Origin: Gammaproteobacteria bacterium | Lineage (GTDB): Bacteria > Pseudomonadota > Gammaproteobacteria > Pseudomonadales > Azotimanducaceae | DNA length: 64,000 nt | Direction: 5' to 3' | NCBI GenBank assembly: GCA_009841615.1 | Contig: VXLL01000003.1 | Span: forward strand, 36,154-100,153 | Part shown: piece by piece, positions 54,505 through 63,262 of the stretch | How positions within the stretch are numbered: position 1 is the stretch's first letter | Layout: every line of letters begins with the position of its first letter | Notes under the pieces: model-generated | Told to the model about the DNA's origin: nothing | Databases searched by the model: none | What the model saw: the letters and a program-made list of their open reading frames with translations, nothing else | Translations under genes and position numbers: made by a program

Positions 54505-57500
54505 TGAATTTTGAAACCCTCTTTGCAGTCGTAACAAAAGAACTGCGTTTGTTCTTTAGTTCACCTATTGGCTATCTTTTCATCGCAGCCTATCTCGGAC
54601 TCACTCTCTTTGTGTTTTTCTGGGTCGAAACGTTTTTTGCTCGAAATATATCGGATGTCAGACCGATGTTCGAGTGGCTGCCGGTGCTACTAATTTTCTT
54701 GTGTTCAGCTCTTACGATGAGAATTTGGAGCGACGAACGCCGTACGGGCACCATAGAGTTTATAGTTACACTCCCCGTTACACCTTGGGAGCTCGTACTT
54801 GGTAAGTTCGTAGCATGTATGACGCTTTTGGTAGTGTCGCTGCTACTAACTTTACCCCTGCCGATTAGCGTGGCAGTTGTAGGAAATTTGGATTGGGGAC
54901 CCGTAGGTGCTGCCTATGCTGCTGCACTACTTCTTGGTGCTACTTACCTTAGCATCGGTCTATTTGTCTCGTCGCGTAGCGAGAATCAAATAGTCACCCT
55001 CATCATCTCTGTGTTGTTGTGCGGCGTGTTATATATGCTCGGTAGTACGTTTCTTACTGGGTTAGTAGGTACGAATTTTGCTGATTTTTTGAGTGAACTT
55101 GGTTCCGGTTCGCGGTTTGAGTCCATAACTCGTGGAGTGCTCGACATTACGGATTTCTACTTCTACATTTCCATCACCGCATCGTTCTTAGTGTTAAACG
55201 TGTTCGCGGTGGAAATGATCGGCTGGACGAAGACCGGCGCACACGACCGTCACCTTAATCGGTCATTTGTGTGTGGTTTAGTAGTACTGAACTTGGCAGT
55301 TGCCAACATATGGATTGCTCAGTTACCTCCTTTAAGATGGGACGTCACTGCTGGGCAACAATATACGATGTCTGAAGTTACCAAAAGAGAGCTTTCGCAA
55401 TTGCAAGAACCGTTACTCATTCGCGGGTACTTTAGTGCTAAAACACATCCATTGCTTGCTCCGCTTGTGCCACAGCTACGCGATCTGATTGAAGAGTACG
55501 AGATTTATGGTGGTCGTAACGTTGTGGTTGAATTTATTGATCCTGCGCCACATCCCGAGAAGGAAGAGGAGGCTAATACCAAGTACGGAATCCGACCGGA
55601 TCCCTTCCAAGTTGAGGACAAATATCAAACCGCGCTGGTTAGATCTTATTTCGATGTTTTGATCAGGTATGGCGACGAGTACGAAGTATTGAATTTTCGG
55701 GATCTGATCGAAGTCAAGACAGAAAGTGAGAGTGAGCTCGATGTTCAGTTACGCAATCCTGAGTATGACATTACTCGAGCTATCGCCAGAGTAAGATCCG
55801 AGTTTCAAAGCAGCGGGTTGATTTTTGACTCGGTGCCAAAGCCTGTGTCGTTCACCGGTTATATCTCTGCCGCCGATAGGATGCCAGCCCAACTGGTCGA
55901 GATTCAAGAAACACTCATCGAAGCACTAGACCAAGTCAAAGAGAGTTCCACCGGTAAGTTTTCGTGGCAAATTCTCGATCCATTAGCTGGGGACGGTTCG
56001 TTAGCACGGCAAATAGCCGAGAATTATGGCTTTACGCCGATGGTAGCGAGCATGGTTGACGAAAACCAATTTTATTTCTATCTAACTCTGTCTGACGGAG
56101 AGTCCATAGTTAGCATGGACTTGCCTGATTCCCGCGACGTTGAAGGGTTTAAACGCCTTTTGGAAGAGGGTATTAAACGGTTCACTGAAGGGTTACTAAC
56201 ATCTGTTGCAATGCACACTCCTTCGCCAAGCGCACCTCAGTACACTGGACAACCCGTACCCACAGCGAGTTATAACGACGTTTCTGGATACCTCCGTAGC
56301 AACTATGAAGTACAAACGGTGGATCTGCGGAGACCGGTTGCAAGTGACGTTGACGTGTTGATGGTTATCGGTCCGAACGACTTGGATCCGGAGCAAGTAT
56401 TCGAGATAGATCAGTTTCTCATGAGTGGCGGAACAGTAATCATTGCAACATCAGCTTTTACAACTTCTCTAGCGAGTCAGACACTCATGGCTAACCGTAC
56501 GTTTAGTGGACTTGAAGACTGGCTTGCTCATCACGGGATCAGTGTCGAACAATCTATGGTTATGGACGTCAATAACGGTGGTTTCCCGATCCCAGTGACC
56601 CGTGAGGTGGGTGGATTTGCTTTTAGGGAATATCAAATAATAGACTATCCTTTTTTAGTCGATGTTCGGGCCGAAGGATTCGTAGACGATCATCCTATTG
56701 TCCGAAACTTAGACCAGCTGACGTTCGCCTGGGGATCTCCATTGAATATCGACGCGGAGCTTAACACCGATCGCGAAGTAGTCGAAATCCTCAAAAGCTC
56801 GAAGGACAGCTGGACCGACTCTATGCCAGAGTTAATGCCGAAGTATGACGCAACCGGAATTTCTGTTTACGTGCCGGGTACGGACACTGAATCAAAATTA
56901 TTAGCTGTGAGCGTGAAGGGAACATTTACGAGTTTCTTCGATGAATCTCCATTGTTCGTTGAAGCTCGTGAACAAGCGGCCGCGGAAGCGGCAGCTAGAG
57001 CTGCGGCTGAAGCTGAGGAATTAGAATCGGATTCGACTGAATCGAACACCCTCGAGGACGAGAGTCTTGATGGAGAAAATTCTGACAGCGAAAACTTTGA
57101 CGACGAAGCGCTATTGGCTGAGTTGAGAGAAATTCAAGAAGGTGAGGATGAATCTGAGGAAGATACACTTGGAGTTATCGGTTCAGTAATTTCGCGCTCG
57201 CCGGAGTCGGCTCGTTTAGTAGTCCTTGGGTCCTCTGAGAGTCTATCGGATTCGTTGATAAACATGGTCAGCCAATCCCAGGGTACACTGTACACCCAAA
57301 CGATGCAATTTGCTGCTAATGTCATCGACGTGTCCATGGAAGATTCATCGCTCCTGTCGATCCGTTCCCGCGGACATTTCAGTCGTACCTTACCACCACT
57401 GAACTCCGGTCAACAACGAACGATGGAATTGCTGAACTATGGATTTGCGATCTTAGGTCTCTTGATTGTGGCTGGGTTTAGCTTCTTGTCTCGGCGAGTG

Positions 57501-57542
57501 GTTGGAAACAGACGCAGCCAATGGTTTGGAGTAAACCGATGA
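54504..57542 (+). CDS. ABC-2 permease fused to GldG-type auxiliary domain
   Basis: 1012 residues. N-terminal ~240 residues: ABC-2 permease with six helices (FSSPIGYLFIAAYLGLTLFVFFW; RTGTIEFIVTLPVTPWELVLGKF). A further helix near 250-275 leads into the GldG-type domain (YTMSEVTKRELSQLQEPLLIRGYFSAK; VVEFIDPAPHPEKEEE; DVDVLMVIGPNDLDPEQVFEIDQFLMSGGTVIIATSAF). An Ala/Glu/Asp-rich low-complexity insert lies at about 810-880, and a C-terminal helix at about 975-1000. Permease and GldG are separate in classical gliding bacteria; fusion is usual in Proteobacteria. Confidence 0.92.
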   Translation: MNFETLFAVVTKELRLFFSSPIGYLFIAAYLGLTLFVFFWVETFFARNISDVRPMFEWLPVLLIFLCSALTMRIWSDERRTGTIEFIVTLPVTPWELVLGKFVACMTLLVVSLLLTLPLPISVAVVGNLDWGPVGAAYAAALLLGATYLSIGLFVSSRSENQIVTLIISVLLCGVLYMLGSTFLTGLVGTNFADFLSELGSGSRFESITRGVLDITDFYFYISITASFLVLNVFAVEMIGWTKTGAHDRHLNRSFVCGLVVLNLAVANIWIAQLPPLRWDVTAGQQYTMSEVTKRELSQLQEPLLIRGYFSAKTHPLLAPLVPQLRDLIEEYEIYGGRNVVVEFIDPAPHPEKEEEANTKYGIRPDPFQVEDKYQTALVRSYFDVLIRYGDEYEVLNFRDLIEVKTESESELDVQLRNPEYDITRAIARVRSEFQSSGLIFDSVPKPVSFTGYISAADRMPAQLVEIQETLIEALDQVKESSTGKFSWQILDPLAGDGSLARQIAENYGFTPMVASMVDENQFYFYLTLSDGESIVSMDLPDSRDVEGFKRLLEEGIKRFTEGLLTSVAMHTPSPSAPQYTGQPVPTASYNDVSGYLRSNYEVQTVDLRRPVASDVDVLMVIGPNDLDPEQVFEIDQFLMSGGTVIIATSAFTTSLASQTLMANRTFSGLEDWLAHHGISVEQSMVMDVNNGGFPIPVTREVGGFAFREYQIIDYPFLVDVRAEGFVDDHPIVRNLDQLTFAWGSPLNIDAELNTDREVVEILKSSKDSWTDSMPELMPKYDATGISVYVPGTDTESKLLAVSVKGTFTSFFDESPLFVEAREQAAAEAAARAAAEAEELESDSTESNTLEDESLDGENSDSENFDDEALLAELREIQEGEDESEEDTLGVIGSVISRSPESARLVVLGSSESLSDSLINMVSQSQGTLYTQTMQFAANVIDVSMEDSSLLSIRSRGHFSRTLPPLNSGQQRTMELLNYGFAILGLLIVAGFSFLSRRVVGNRRSQWFGVNR

Positions 57543-58474
57543 AACAGAATTTTCTTATTGGACTGTTCGTTGTTCAAGTAATAGTAATCGCTTTGTTTTT
57601 GGTGGCTAAGTCTGGTGGTGTCCGTACTCCTGAAGCATTCTTAGAGTTTGACGTAACAACTGTTGATAGATTTGTCATAGCCAGCAAGGATGAATCAATC
57701 GAATTGACTAAGGAAGGGGAAAATTGGGTTCTTCCTGACGGCAATCCCGCTGACAAGAACAAAGTGGATAGCGTCATCGGAAAGCTCGCCGACAGCGGCA
57801 TCGACTGGCCAGTCGCAACGTCTCAGAGTGCAGCGAGAAGATTTGAAGTTACACAGGCATCGTATCAAAAACAAATTTCGGTCTATTCAGATCAAGAATT
57901 GCTAGCGGATGTATATCTTGGTACGTCTCCAAGTTTTCGCAGGGTGCATGCGCGGGAAGCTAAAAAAGGAGATATCTACTCCATCGAATTTTCGAATTAC
58001 GAAGCAGGAACTTCTCCAAGTGCTTGGTTAGACAAGAGTTTGTTGCAACCAATGGGACCAATTAAGTCCTTTGAGCGTATAGGTGCTTACAAATTGATGC
58101 AGGAAGATGGAAAGTGGACAACAGAGTCCGACGCCGAACTTGATGAATCAAAGGTTCGCAGTTACATGGACCGGTTTGAGTCACTGTCAGTGTTTGAGTT
58201 CACCGATAACGTATTGGCTGACGCGACCACTACAACACAGTTTGCTATCGAAGATGACGAAGGCTTCTTTTTGCTCACTATCTATCACTTCGATGTCGCA
58301 GACGACTGGGTAGCCGTTAGCGATCGCCGTAGGAGTCAATACGGAGTCGCTTCATACATAGGTTCACAACTCGTCAAGGGTCTCAAGGATCTTGCACCGG
58401 ATGAGGCAATCGAACTTGAACCTGACGCGGAATCAGATGATGACATCGAAGAGATTCTGATCGAGGCAGACTAG
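57539..58474 (+). CDS. DUF4340 domain protein
   Basis: 311 residues from ATG 57539 (GGAG 8 bases upstream, ATGA overlap with the fusion gene); ATG 57521 is also in frame. One N-terminal membrane helix (FLIGLFVVQVIVIALFLVA), then the periplasmic DUF4340 repeats: DVTTVDRFVIASKDESIELTKEGENWVLPDGNPADKNKVDSVIGKLAD and SVYSDQELLADVYLGTSPSFRRVHARE. Ends in an acidic tail. DUF4340 proteins regularly follow GldA/GldG-type exporters and probably form part of the complex. Confidence 0.9.
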   Translation: MKQNFLIGLFVVQVIVIALFLVAKSGGVRTPEAFLEFDVTTVDRFVIASKDESIELTKEGENWVLPDGNPADKNKVDSVIGKLADSGIDWPVATSQSAARRFEVTQASYQKQISVYSDQELLADVYLGTSPSFRRVHAREAKKGDIYSIEFSNYEAGTSPSAWLDKSLLQPMGPIKSFERIGAYKLMQEDGKWTTESDAELDESKVRSYMDRFESLSVFEFTDNVLADATTTTQFAIEDDEGFFLLTIYHFDVADDWVAVSDRRRSQYGVASYIGSQLVKGLKDLAPDEAIELEPDAESDDDIEEILIEAD

Positions 58475-58476
58475 AT

Positions 58477-58893
58477 TTATGGGGTGGCAATCGCAAGCTG
58501 GTGCTGTAGCGCTTGGATCAAGATTGACAAGTCTGCAGTATCGTAGGCGATTGGCGTACCGTATCCCCATACTGGGTTGGGCCAAGCTTCGTCAGTCCTA
58601 CTTCGACCGATAACGTGGATATGTAACTGCGAAACTTGATTACCTAACGCAGCGACATTCATTTTCTCGACTAGCCAGTGTTTTTGGATCGTCTCAGACG
58701 CTTTTTCTATTTCTTGGAACAGAACATCTCGATGTTGCGTTGGGATTTCGTGAAAGTCTTGCAAGTCAGGAATCTTTGGTACCAAGATGATCCACGGAAA
58801 ACGGCTGTCATTCATTAGTAGTACCTCACAAAGCGACAGCGAAACTAAATGAATGGTATCGGCTTTTAGTTTAGAGTGGATGGTGAAGTCCAT
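58477..58893 (-). CDS. HIT domain protein
   Basis: 139 residues from ATG 58893 (a start at 58929 adds 12 residues). Elements: FTIHSKLKADT, LLMNDSRFPWIILVPKIPDLQDFHEI, and the active-site stretch QLHIHVIGRSRTDEAWPNPVWG, in which Gln replaces the first His of the triad, as in several Proteobacterial HIT proteins. Nucleotide hydrolase or transferase; substrate unknown. Converges with the DUF4340 gene, 2 bases apart. Confidence 0.87.
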   Translation of the reverse strand: MDFTIHSKLKADTIHLVSLSLCEVLLMNDSRFPWIILVPKIPDLQDFHEIPTQHRDVLFQEIEKASETIQKHWLVEKMNVAALGNQVSQLHIHVIGRSRTDEAWPNPVWGYGTPIAYDTADLSILIQALQHQLAIATP

Positions 58894-59038
58894 GACTTTG
58901 GTTAACCTCGAAAAAGTGCAATGAAACATACAAGGTAAAGTGATGGAACAATGGTTCGTTCACCGATGCGCTACTTACCTCAATAAAATGCTCCGGCAAA
59001 TAATCTACGTCTTCTAACAAGTACCCATTGGCATCGAA

Positions 59039-59437
59039 ATGAGTTCAAAATCTGTAGAAAATTTGCGGATAGTCTACATTCTCTACATGGTGGGAGCGTT
59101 TGTCGGTGCAATAATGTTTGTTGGAGTTATTCTAGCTTATATTGAACGGGGTCGGATCACTGATCATTGGCTCGAAAGTCATGTAGAGAAACAAATTCGG
59201 ATATTTTGGATTTGGTTAGTAGTCTTAATCGTGATCACTGTGGGGGCATTTGCGTTGTTCTTTCCGGCCGTGTTCGCGGTGTCCTCGGGAGACATCGCGG
59301 TGGGAGTTCTTGCTGGACTAGGAGTTTTTATCGTAATTGCTATGTTGATACCTCTGGGACTGTTTTTATACGTGCTGATCTCGTCGATCCAATCACTAAG
59401 GCGTCTTGATAGGGGTGAATGGATCGAAGGGTTTTAA
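59039..59437 (+). CDS. Small four-helix membrane protein (COG3671/DUF4870-like), copy 1
   Basis: 132 residues. Pattern IVYILYMVGAFVGAIMFVGVILAYIERGRITDHWLESHVEKQIRIFWIWLVVL, then two more hydrophobic stretches and LISSIQSLRRLDRG. The SHxxxQIRIFW motif after the second helix is the family hallmark. Function unknown. First of three tandem paralogs. Confidence 0.82.
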   Translation: MSSKSVENLRIVYILYMVGAFVGAIMFVGVILAYIERGRITDHWLESHVEKQIRIFWIWLVVLIVITVGAFALFFPAVFAVSSGDIAVGVLAGLGVFIVIAMLIPLGLFLYVLISSIQSLRRLDRGEWIEGF

Positions 59438-59523
59438 CTTTCTCGTTGGTTCGGCTTCGCGTAAATCTTAGTAGTCACGATTTGCGATTCGACACGTCGT
59501 ACTGAATATCTCAGTCAACAACT

Positions 59524-59949
59524 TTGGTTGACAAACCGACAAACTCAAAGTCCCTGCGGCGAACTTACCTTGTTTACAACATGTACATACTCGGTGCGTT
59601 TTTATGCATACCCATGTTCGTCGGTATGGTTTTCGCAAGTGTCGAGAAAACAAAAACTACCGATCCGACAATTCAGACTCACCTGAAGGCGCAACTTCGA
59701 ATCTTCTGGGTATATCTTTTTAGCATCTTCGGTACAGCTCTAGTTCTCATCTCTCTATATCCCATCTACGTCGCCCTTGCTATAGTCAAGAGCGGAGCGC
59801 GAGAGGTTGATCCGGCGACAACATTCTTGCTCGCGACTTTGCCCGCAATAGTCATCGTACTAACCGTATTAGCCGCCTTGATGATCTATGTGTTAGTCTC
59901 TTCAATCAGAGGCTTGAGGAAGTTTCTTAAAGATACGGAATACCGTTGA
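59524..59949 (+). CDS. Small four-helix membrane protein (COG3671/DUF4870-like), copy 2
   Basis: 141 residues from a TTG start (59524); the next ATG would remove part of the first helix. YLVYNMYILGAFLCIPMFVGMVFASVE, then THLKAQLRIFWVYLF and a C-terminal YVLVSSIRGLRKF. Aligns along its whole length with the neighbours at 59039 and 60064. Confidence 0.75.
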   Translation: MVDKPTNSKSLRRTYLVYNMYILGAFLCIPMFVGMVFASVEKTKTTDPTIQTHLKAQLRIFWVYLFSIFGTALVLISLYPIYVALAIVKSGAREVDPATTFLLATLPAIVIVLTVLAALMIYVLVSSIRGLRKFLKDTEYR

Positions 59950-60063
59950 TAGGGAACGGATTGGGTCGATGTAGCCGGGCACACAATCCTTTCTTCGTAC
60001 ACAACTCTCACTGTTGGTTAGAGACTAACCCGAAATTAAAATATTTCACACTTCGTTTGGTGT

Positions 60064-60417
60064 ATGATCTCAATGGAATCTCGGTCCTTTCATCAGACTA
60101 GGCTCATCTACATGCTCTTTGTAATAGGTGCATTTTTTGGACCTGTATTGATCGTAGGTGTGATCCGGGCGTATGTAGAAAGAGGTAAAGTCGTCGAATC
60201 GATCATTCTCAGTCATTTGATCAACCAAACACAGCTGTTTTGGACATACTTTATCAGTGGTCTCGTTGGAGCAATTGTCCTAGGTGTAATTGCAATAAGT
60301 ATGTATTCTCTAGCAAGGCTGATCGGGTTGTTCTTTGCAGTCGCGTTGATAGCGTACATGGTAGTGTCATCGATTCGAGGGCTAAACAAGTTGGATGCCG
60401 GGGAGGCTAGTATTTAG
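60064..60417 (+). CDS. Small four-helix membrane protein (COG3671/DUF4870-like), copy 3
   Basis: 117 residues, shortest of the three (ATG at 60064; ATG 60073 also possible). RLIYMLFVIGAFFGPVLIVGVIRAYVERGKVVESIILSHLINQTQLFWTYFISG, ending VVSSIRGLNKLDAGE. Separated from copy 2 by 114 bases, so probably transcribed separately or from a long leader. Confidence 0.8.
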   Translation: MISMESRSFHQTRLIYMLFVIGAFFGPVLIVGVIRAYVERGKVVESIILSHLINQTQLFWTYFISGLVGAIVLGVIAISMYSLARLIGLFFAVALIAYMVVSSIRGLNKLDAGEASI

Positions 60418-60898
60418 CATATGCGATGGACTTGTTTCTTGTTGGTGGCGAAGCGGAGTCTTAACCACTCTTGCCCCTGTTCTGGGGTTTACGCGAGATC
60501 AAAAAGCCAGAAACGAAAGCAAAAAAAGTTGGACGATGGGCTGTTCTACCCTATTTAATACCCGCTACTCCAGTTTGTTAGATTGAGAACTGTCGCACTC
60601 AACATGATTCCTTCATAAGAGGAATTGTTGGGTAGGTGTTAGCAGCAGAAGACCTGATCATTTAGGTTAATTTCGACAACTAACGAAATTCTTGTTGTCG
60701 GATCAACAATGATCAAGAATGCATTCTGAGAACTCTTTAACTACGCCGTGTGTTGAACAGCTTAGTCATCTCGAAACTGAATATCAAATCAACTTAGATT
60801 TAGGCTATCAACAAATCGGACACGCTTAACAAACGGTTTGGTACAAACTCACACACTTAACGAGAGTCGTCGAATATTGTGCAAGAAAAACGTTCTAC
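60418..60898. other. Region without a confident gene
   Basis: 481 bases. Short open frames occur but none has family resemblance or a good start. It contains the hairpin sequence at 60674-60700; otherwise A/T-rich and featureless. Confidence 0.45.
60674..60700. repeat. Perfect 7-bp inverted repeat with 13-base spacer
   Basis: CGACAAC (60674-60680) and GTTGTCG (60694-60700). The symmetry and spacing would suit a protein-binding operator or a weak hairpin; no T-run is attached. Confidence 0.4.
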
Positions 60899-61126
60899 TC
60901 AATCCAAGAAATGGAAGACGACCACAGTCGTGCATAGTGCGACTACTGATACACCAATGACCCCAATGAAGATCTTTGCAGTGCGTTTCGCTGGGATATC
61001 GACTTGTTTTTCGCTCTGGTGTTTCACTTCGTTATCTTTTGGTTTGTTTTGTTTTTGCAAAAACACGATTGCGAAGATGATTGCGAGCAAAATCACCGTC
61101 ACGATGAGGATCTGAATGAATCTCAT
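60899..61126 (-). CDS. Small protein with two membrane helices
   Basis: 75 residues. Helix 1 about 5-23 (ILIVTVILLAIIFAIVFL), a lysine-rich linker (KQNKPKDNEVKHQSEKQVDIPAKRTAK), helix 2 about 52-72. AAGGGA lies 6-8 bases before the ATG at 61126, which supports translation. No family recognised. Divergent from the DUF6491 gene. Confidence 0.6.
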   Translation of the reverse strand: MRFIQILIVTVILLAIIFAIVFLQKQNKPKDNEVKHQSEKQVDIPAKRTAKIFIGVIGVSVVALCTTVVVFHFLD

Positions 61127-61372
61127 GAGTGTCCCTTAATTCTATTTGGTACCTTACTAACCGAACTCTCTATGCCATTGTAGAGGAACAAGTGGTTACA
61201 TATGGTTCGTCAATCGTTACACTGATCAACAATACGTGGAGTGAATTTGTGACTTGTACTCGACAGAGTACGAGATTATCATTGAAATATACTTCACTCA
61301 CAGGAACTAAGAATACGGATTCGTGTCTAACGTACGCGAAATGAGAACGTTGATACCAACATCGATACCGGA

Positions 61373-61978
61373 ATGGAAGTGACTAATATTTCGCGAAAAT
61401 TGCCAGGGATGTTACTTGTTGCAGTCGTGTGCATTCTGACCTACACGGGCGTTGCATATGTTTCACCTACAGATGGTTCTGCAGACGAAAAGGACCAATC
61501 AACTACCGACGATACCCCGCTCAATAAAGAACGTGAGACGACAGAAGAGGAAATGTCAGATGCGGATGAAGAGGTACTTGAGAAACTCCAGACTTTTCAA
61601 CGACTATTAGACAAGAGCAACGAATCCGACCAAGATTACTCCGACGACACGCGTTGTATTGAGACGCGACGAATGCGACACTATCAAGTGTTAAGCGAAC
61701 GGTTTGTTGCCTTTGAAATGCGACAGTCAGACGAGTTTTACCTCATACAGTTTGAACAAAAGTGCCCGGGACTTCAAAAAAATGGTTCGCTTACCTTTGT
61801 TATGCAGAACCAGAGATCTGGGCGGCTTTGTGTCAATGACGACATTCTACCCCTTGATAGTCTCCTTGGGTCCCAATCTAGTTCGTATGCTAGTTGTCGA
61901 ATCCCTTCGCTCGAAAAAATTACGAAAGTTCAACTACTGCAACTAGAACGAGGTCTGACTTCCAAACGCGTCGAGTAG
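61373..61978 (+). CDS. DUF6491-like exported protein
   Basis: 201 residues. N-terminal hydrophobic segment (about 12-30), a charged low-complexity stretch, then a domain with C-IETRRMRHYQVLSERFVAFEMR, FEQKCPGL, GRLCVNDDILPLDSL and a last CRIPSLEKI. Four spaced cysteines and this order match the DUF6491 family, small periplasmic proteins of unknown function. ATG start after CCGGA. Confidence 0.7.
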   Translation: MEVTNISRKLPGMLLVAVVCILTYTGVAYVSPTDGSADEKDQSTTDDTPLNKERETTEEEMSDADEEVLEKLQTFQRLLDKSNESDQDYSDDTRCIETRRMRHYQVLSERFVAFEMRQSDEFYLIQFEQKCPGLQKNGSLTFVMQNQRSGRLCVNDDILPLDSLLGSQSSSYASCRIPSLEKITKVQLLQLERGLTSKRVE

Positions 61979-62090
61979 CGTCCTTTGCACAATGTAAACG
62001 GTCGTTGCGGTCTGATCGCTTCTAACTTAAAACTCTCTGAAATTAGCTAGCAAGCGGTTCTCGCATTCGTGAACATATCCGGAGTATGAG

Positions 62091-63023
62091 TTGAACCTTA
62101 CTACTGAATTACACTTTGATCTTGAGCAACCAAATTGGAATTCGACCTATATGAGCGCAATAGCCGGCGCAGCGGAATATTTTGGTTTGAAATATTCTGC
62201 GCCGGTGTTGTTTGTTGAGTCAGGTTACTATGCCGCGATAAACATTCAACACGATCTTAAGCCGTGTGGTCCATATTGTTGGAATCATAGACCGATTGCA
62301 AAAAACATAGAGTCAATGGGACTCAGTGTGAATTGGCTACACAGTCCATTCGACTGTAATTCATCAGATCATCGTAAGCATTTATTGGATCAAATTTGTG
62401 CTCTGGGAAAGGATTCCGTCCTCTGTATGGTGGGGCTTGAGTTTCAGTTACTCAGTCGTCGAGATGCTCAGAAGTTGTTTTTTGCCATGCCTTGGGGACC
62501 AAGTGTACCTACATGCGTTCCTGAACTGTCGTTTGCTGACCTAGTCGCGGGCAAGCACTTCCCTGGTACAGCCTGGTTTACTATTTCGTTAACTTCCGTT
62601 TCACCACGTTCGACACGATTACAGAACTCTCTGGACTGTGCTGCGGTGTTCTCCAAACAGCCCGAACAGCCGAAGGATTCAGAGTACTACTTTGGACCCA
62701 ATGCTTGGGAGCAATGGATCGCAAAATTAGAGTCAGGGTCCTATGACAAACATGGACATTGGTGGAGCTGTATGGTTTGGGGCGAAGCTCGGCGACAAGC
62801 TGGCGAGTACTTTGCCAAAGAGTGGACTAATTCTGCTGATCTCGGAGAGGATCTCAGCAGAAAATTCAAAGAGGCCTCAGGTCATGTCTTTAGAGCTGCT
62901 CGCAAGGAAATATCGGATCCAGAACGTGCTGACTTTATTCGTAAAGCAAAAGAGATCGAAACTCAGATTAGCGAAAGTTTGGAGAGTTGTCGAAGTTATT
63001 CGAACACTCGCCAGTTCAATTAG
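62091..63023 (+). CDS. Protein of unknown function, possibly BtrH N-terminal / C39-like fold
   Basis: 310 residues from TTG 62091 (GGAG 6 bases upstream; the ATG at 62085 is out of frame and stops at once). SAIAGAAEYFGL, ESGYYAAINIQHDLKPCGPYCWN, ESMGLSVNWL and FGPNAWEQWIAKLES followed by WWSCMVWGEARRQAGEYFAKEW recall the BtrH_N family, related to peptidase C39 and involved in acyl transfer in butirosin synthesis. No signal peptide. The resemblance is by eye and weak. No biosynthetic genes surround it. Confidence 0.6.
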   Translation: MNLTTELHFDLEQPNWNSTYMSAIAGAAEYFGLKYSAPVLFVESGYYAAINIQHDLKPCGPYCWNHRPIAKNIESMGLSVNWLHSPFDCNSSDHRKHLLDQICALGKDSVLCMVGLEFQLLSRRDAQKLFFAMPWGPSVPTCVPELSFADLVAGKHFPGTAWFTISLTSVSPRSTRLQNSLDCAAVFSKQPEQPKDSEYYFGPNAWEQWIAKLESGSYDKHGHWWSCMVWGEARRQAGEYFAKEWTNSADLGEDLSRKFKEASGHVFRAARKEISDPERADFIRKAKEIETQISESLESCRSYSNTRQFN

Positions 63024-63187
63024 TTTGTTCTGTAGAGAGATTAAACACGTTGCTCACCAGATGTTGCTGCCTTTCGATACTTTTGAAGGTTCAGGTCTAT
63101 CGGAGACCACTCCCAATCCTTGCTTTAACAGTTGATTGGTCGTTTAGACTCGTATCGAACGCACCCTATCCGATCTTCGTAGCAATA

Positions 63188-63238
63188 AAATCCACGTAGT
63201 CCAAGTCGAAGGTGAAAAGGTGTTAGAACCGTGGATTT
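63188..63238 (+). repeat. 9-bp inverted repeat upstream of the MerR-TPR gene
   Basis: AAATCCACG (63188-63196) and CGTGGATTT (63230-63238), perfect, 33-base spacer, ending 24 bases before the ATG of the next gene. Could form a leader hairpin or bind a dimeric regulator. Confidence 0.4.
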
Positions 63239-63262
63239 CGTGAGCTTCCAGCGAATGAATAT

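Noticed and set aside
63136..63242. Open frame ending ...GEKVLEPWIS just before the MerR-TPR gene
   Set aside because: Looks protein-like, but it is only about 32 codons, is preceded by a stop and has no start codon; could be chance.
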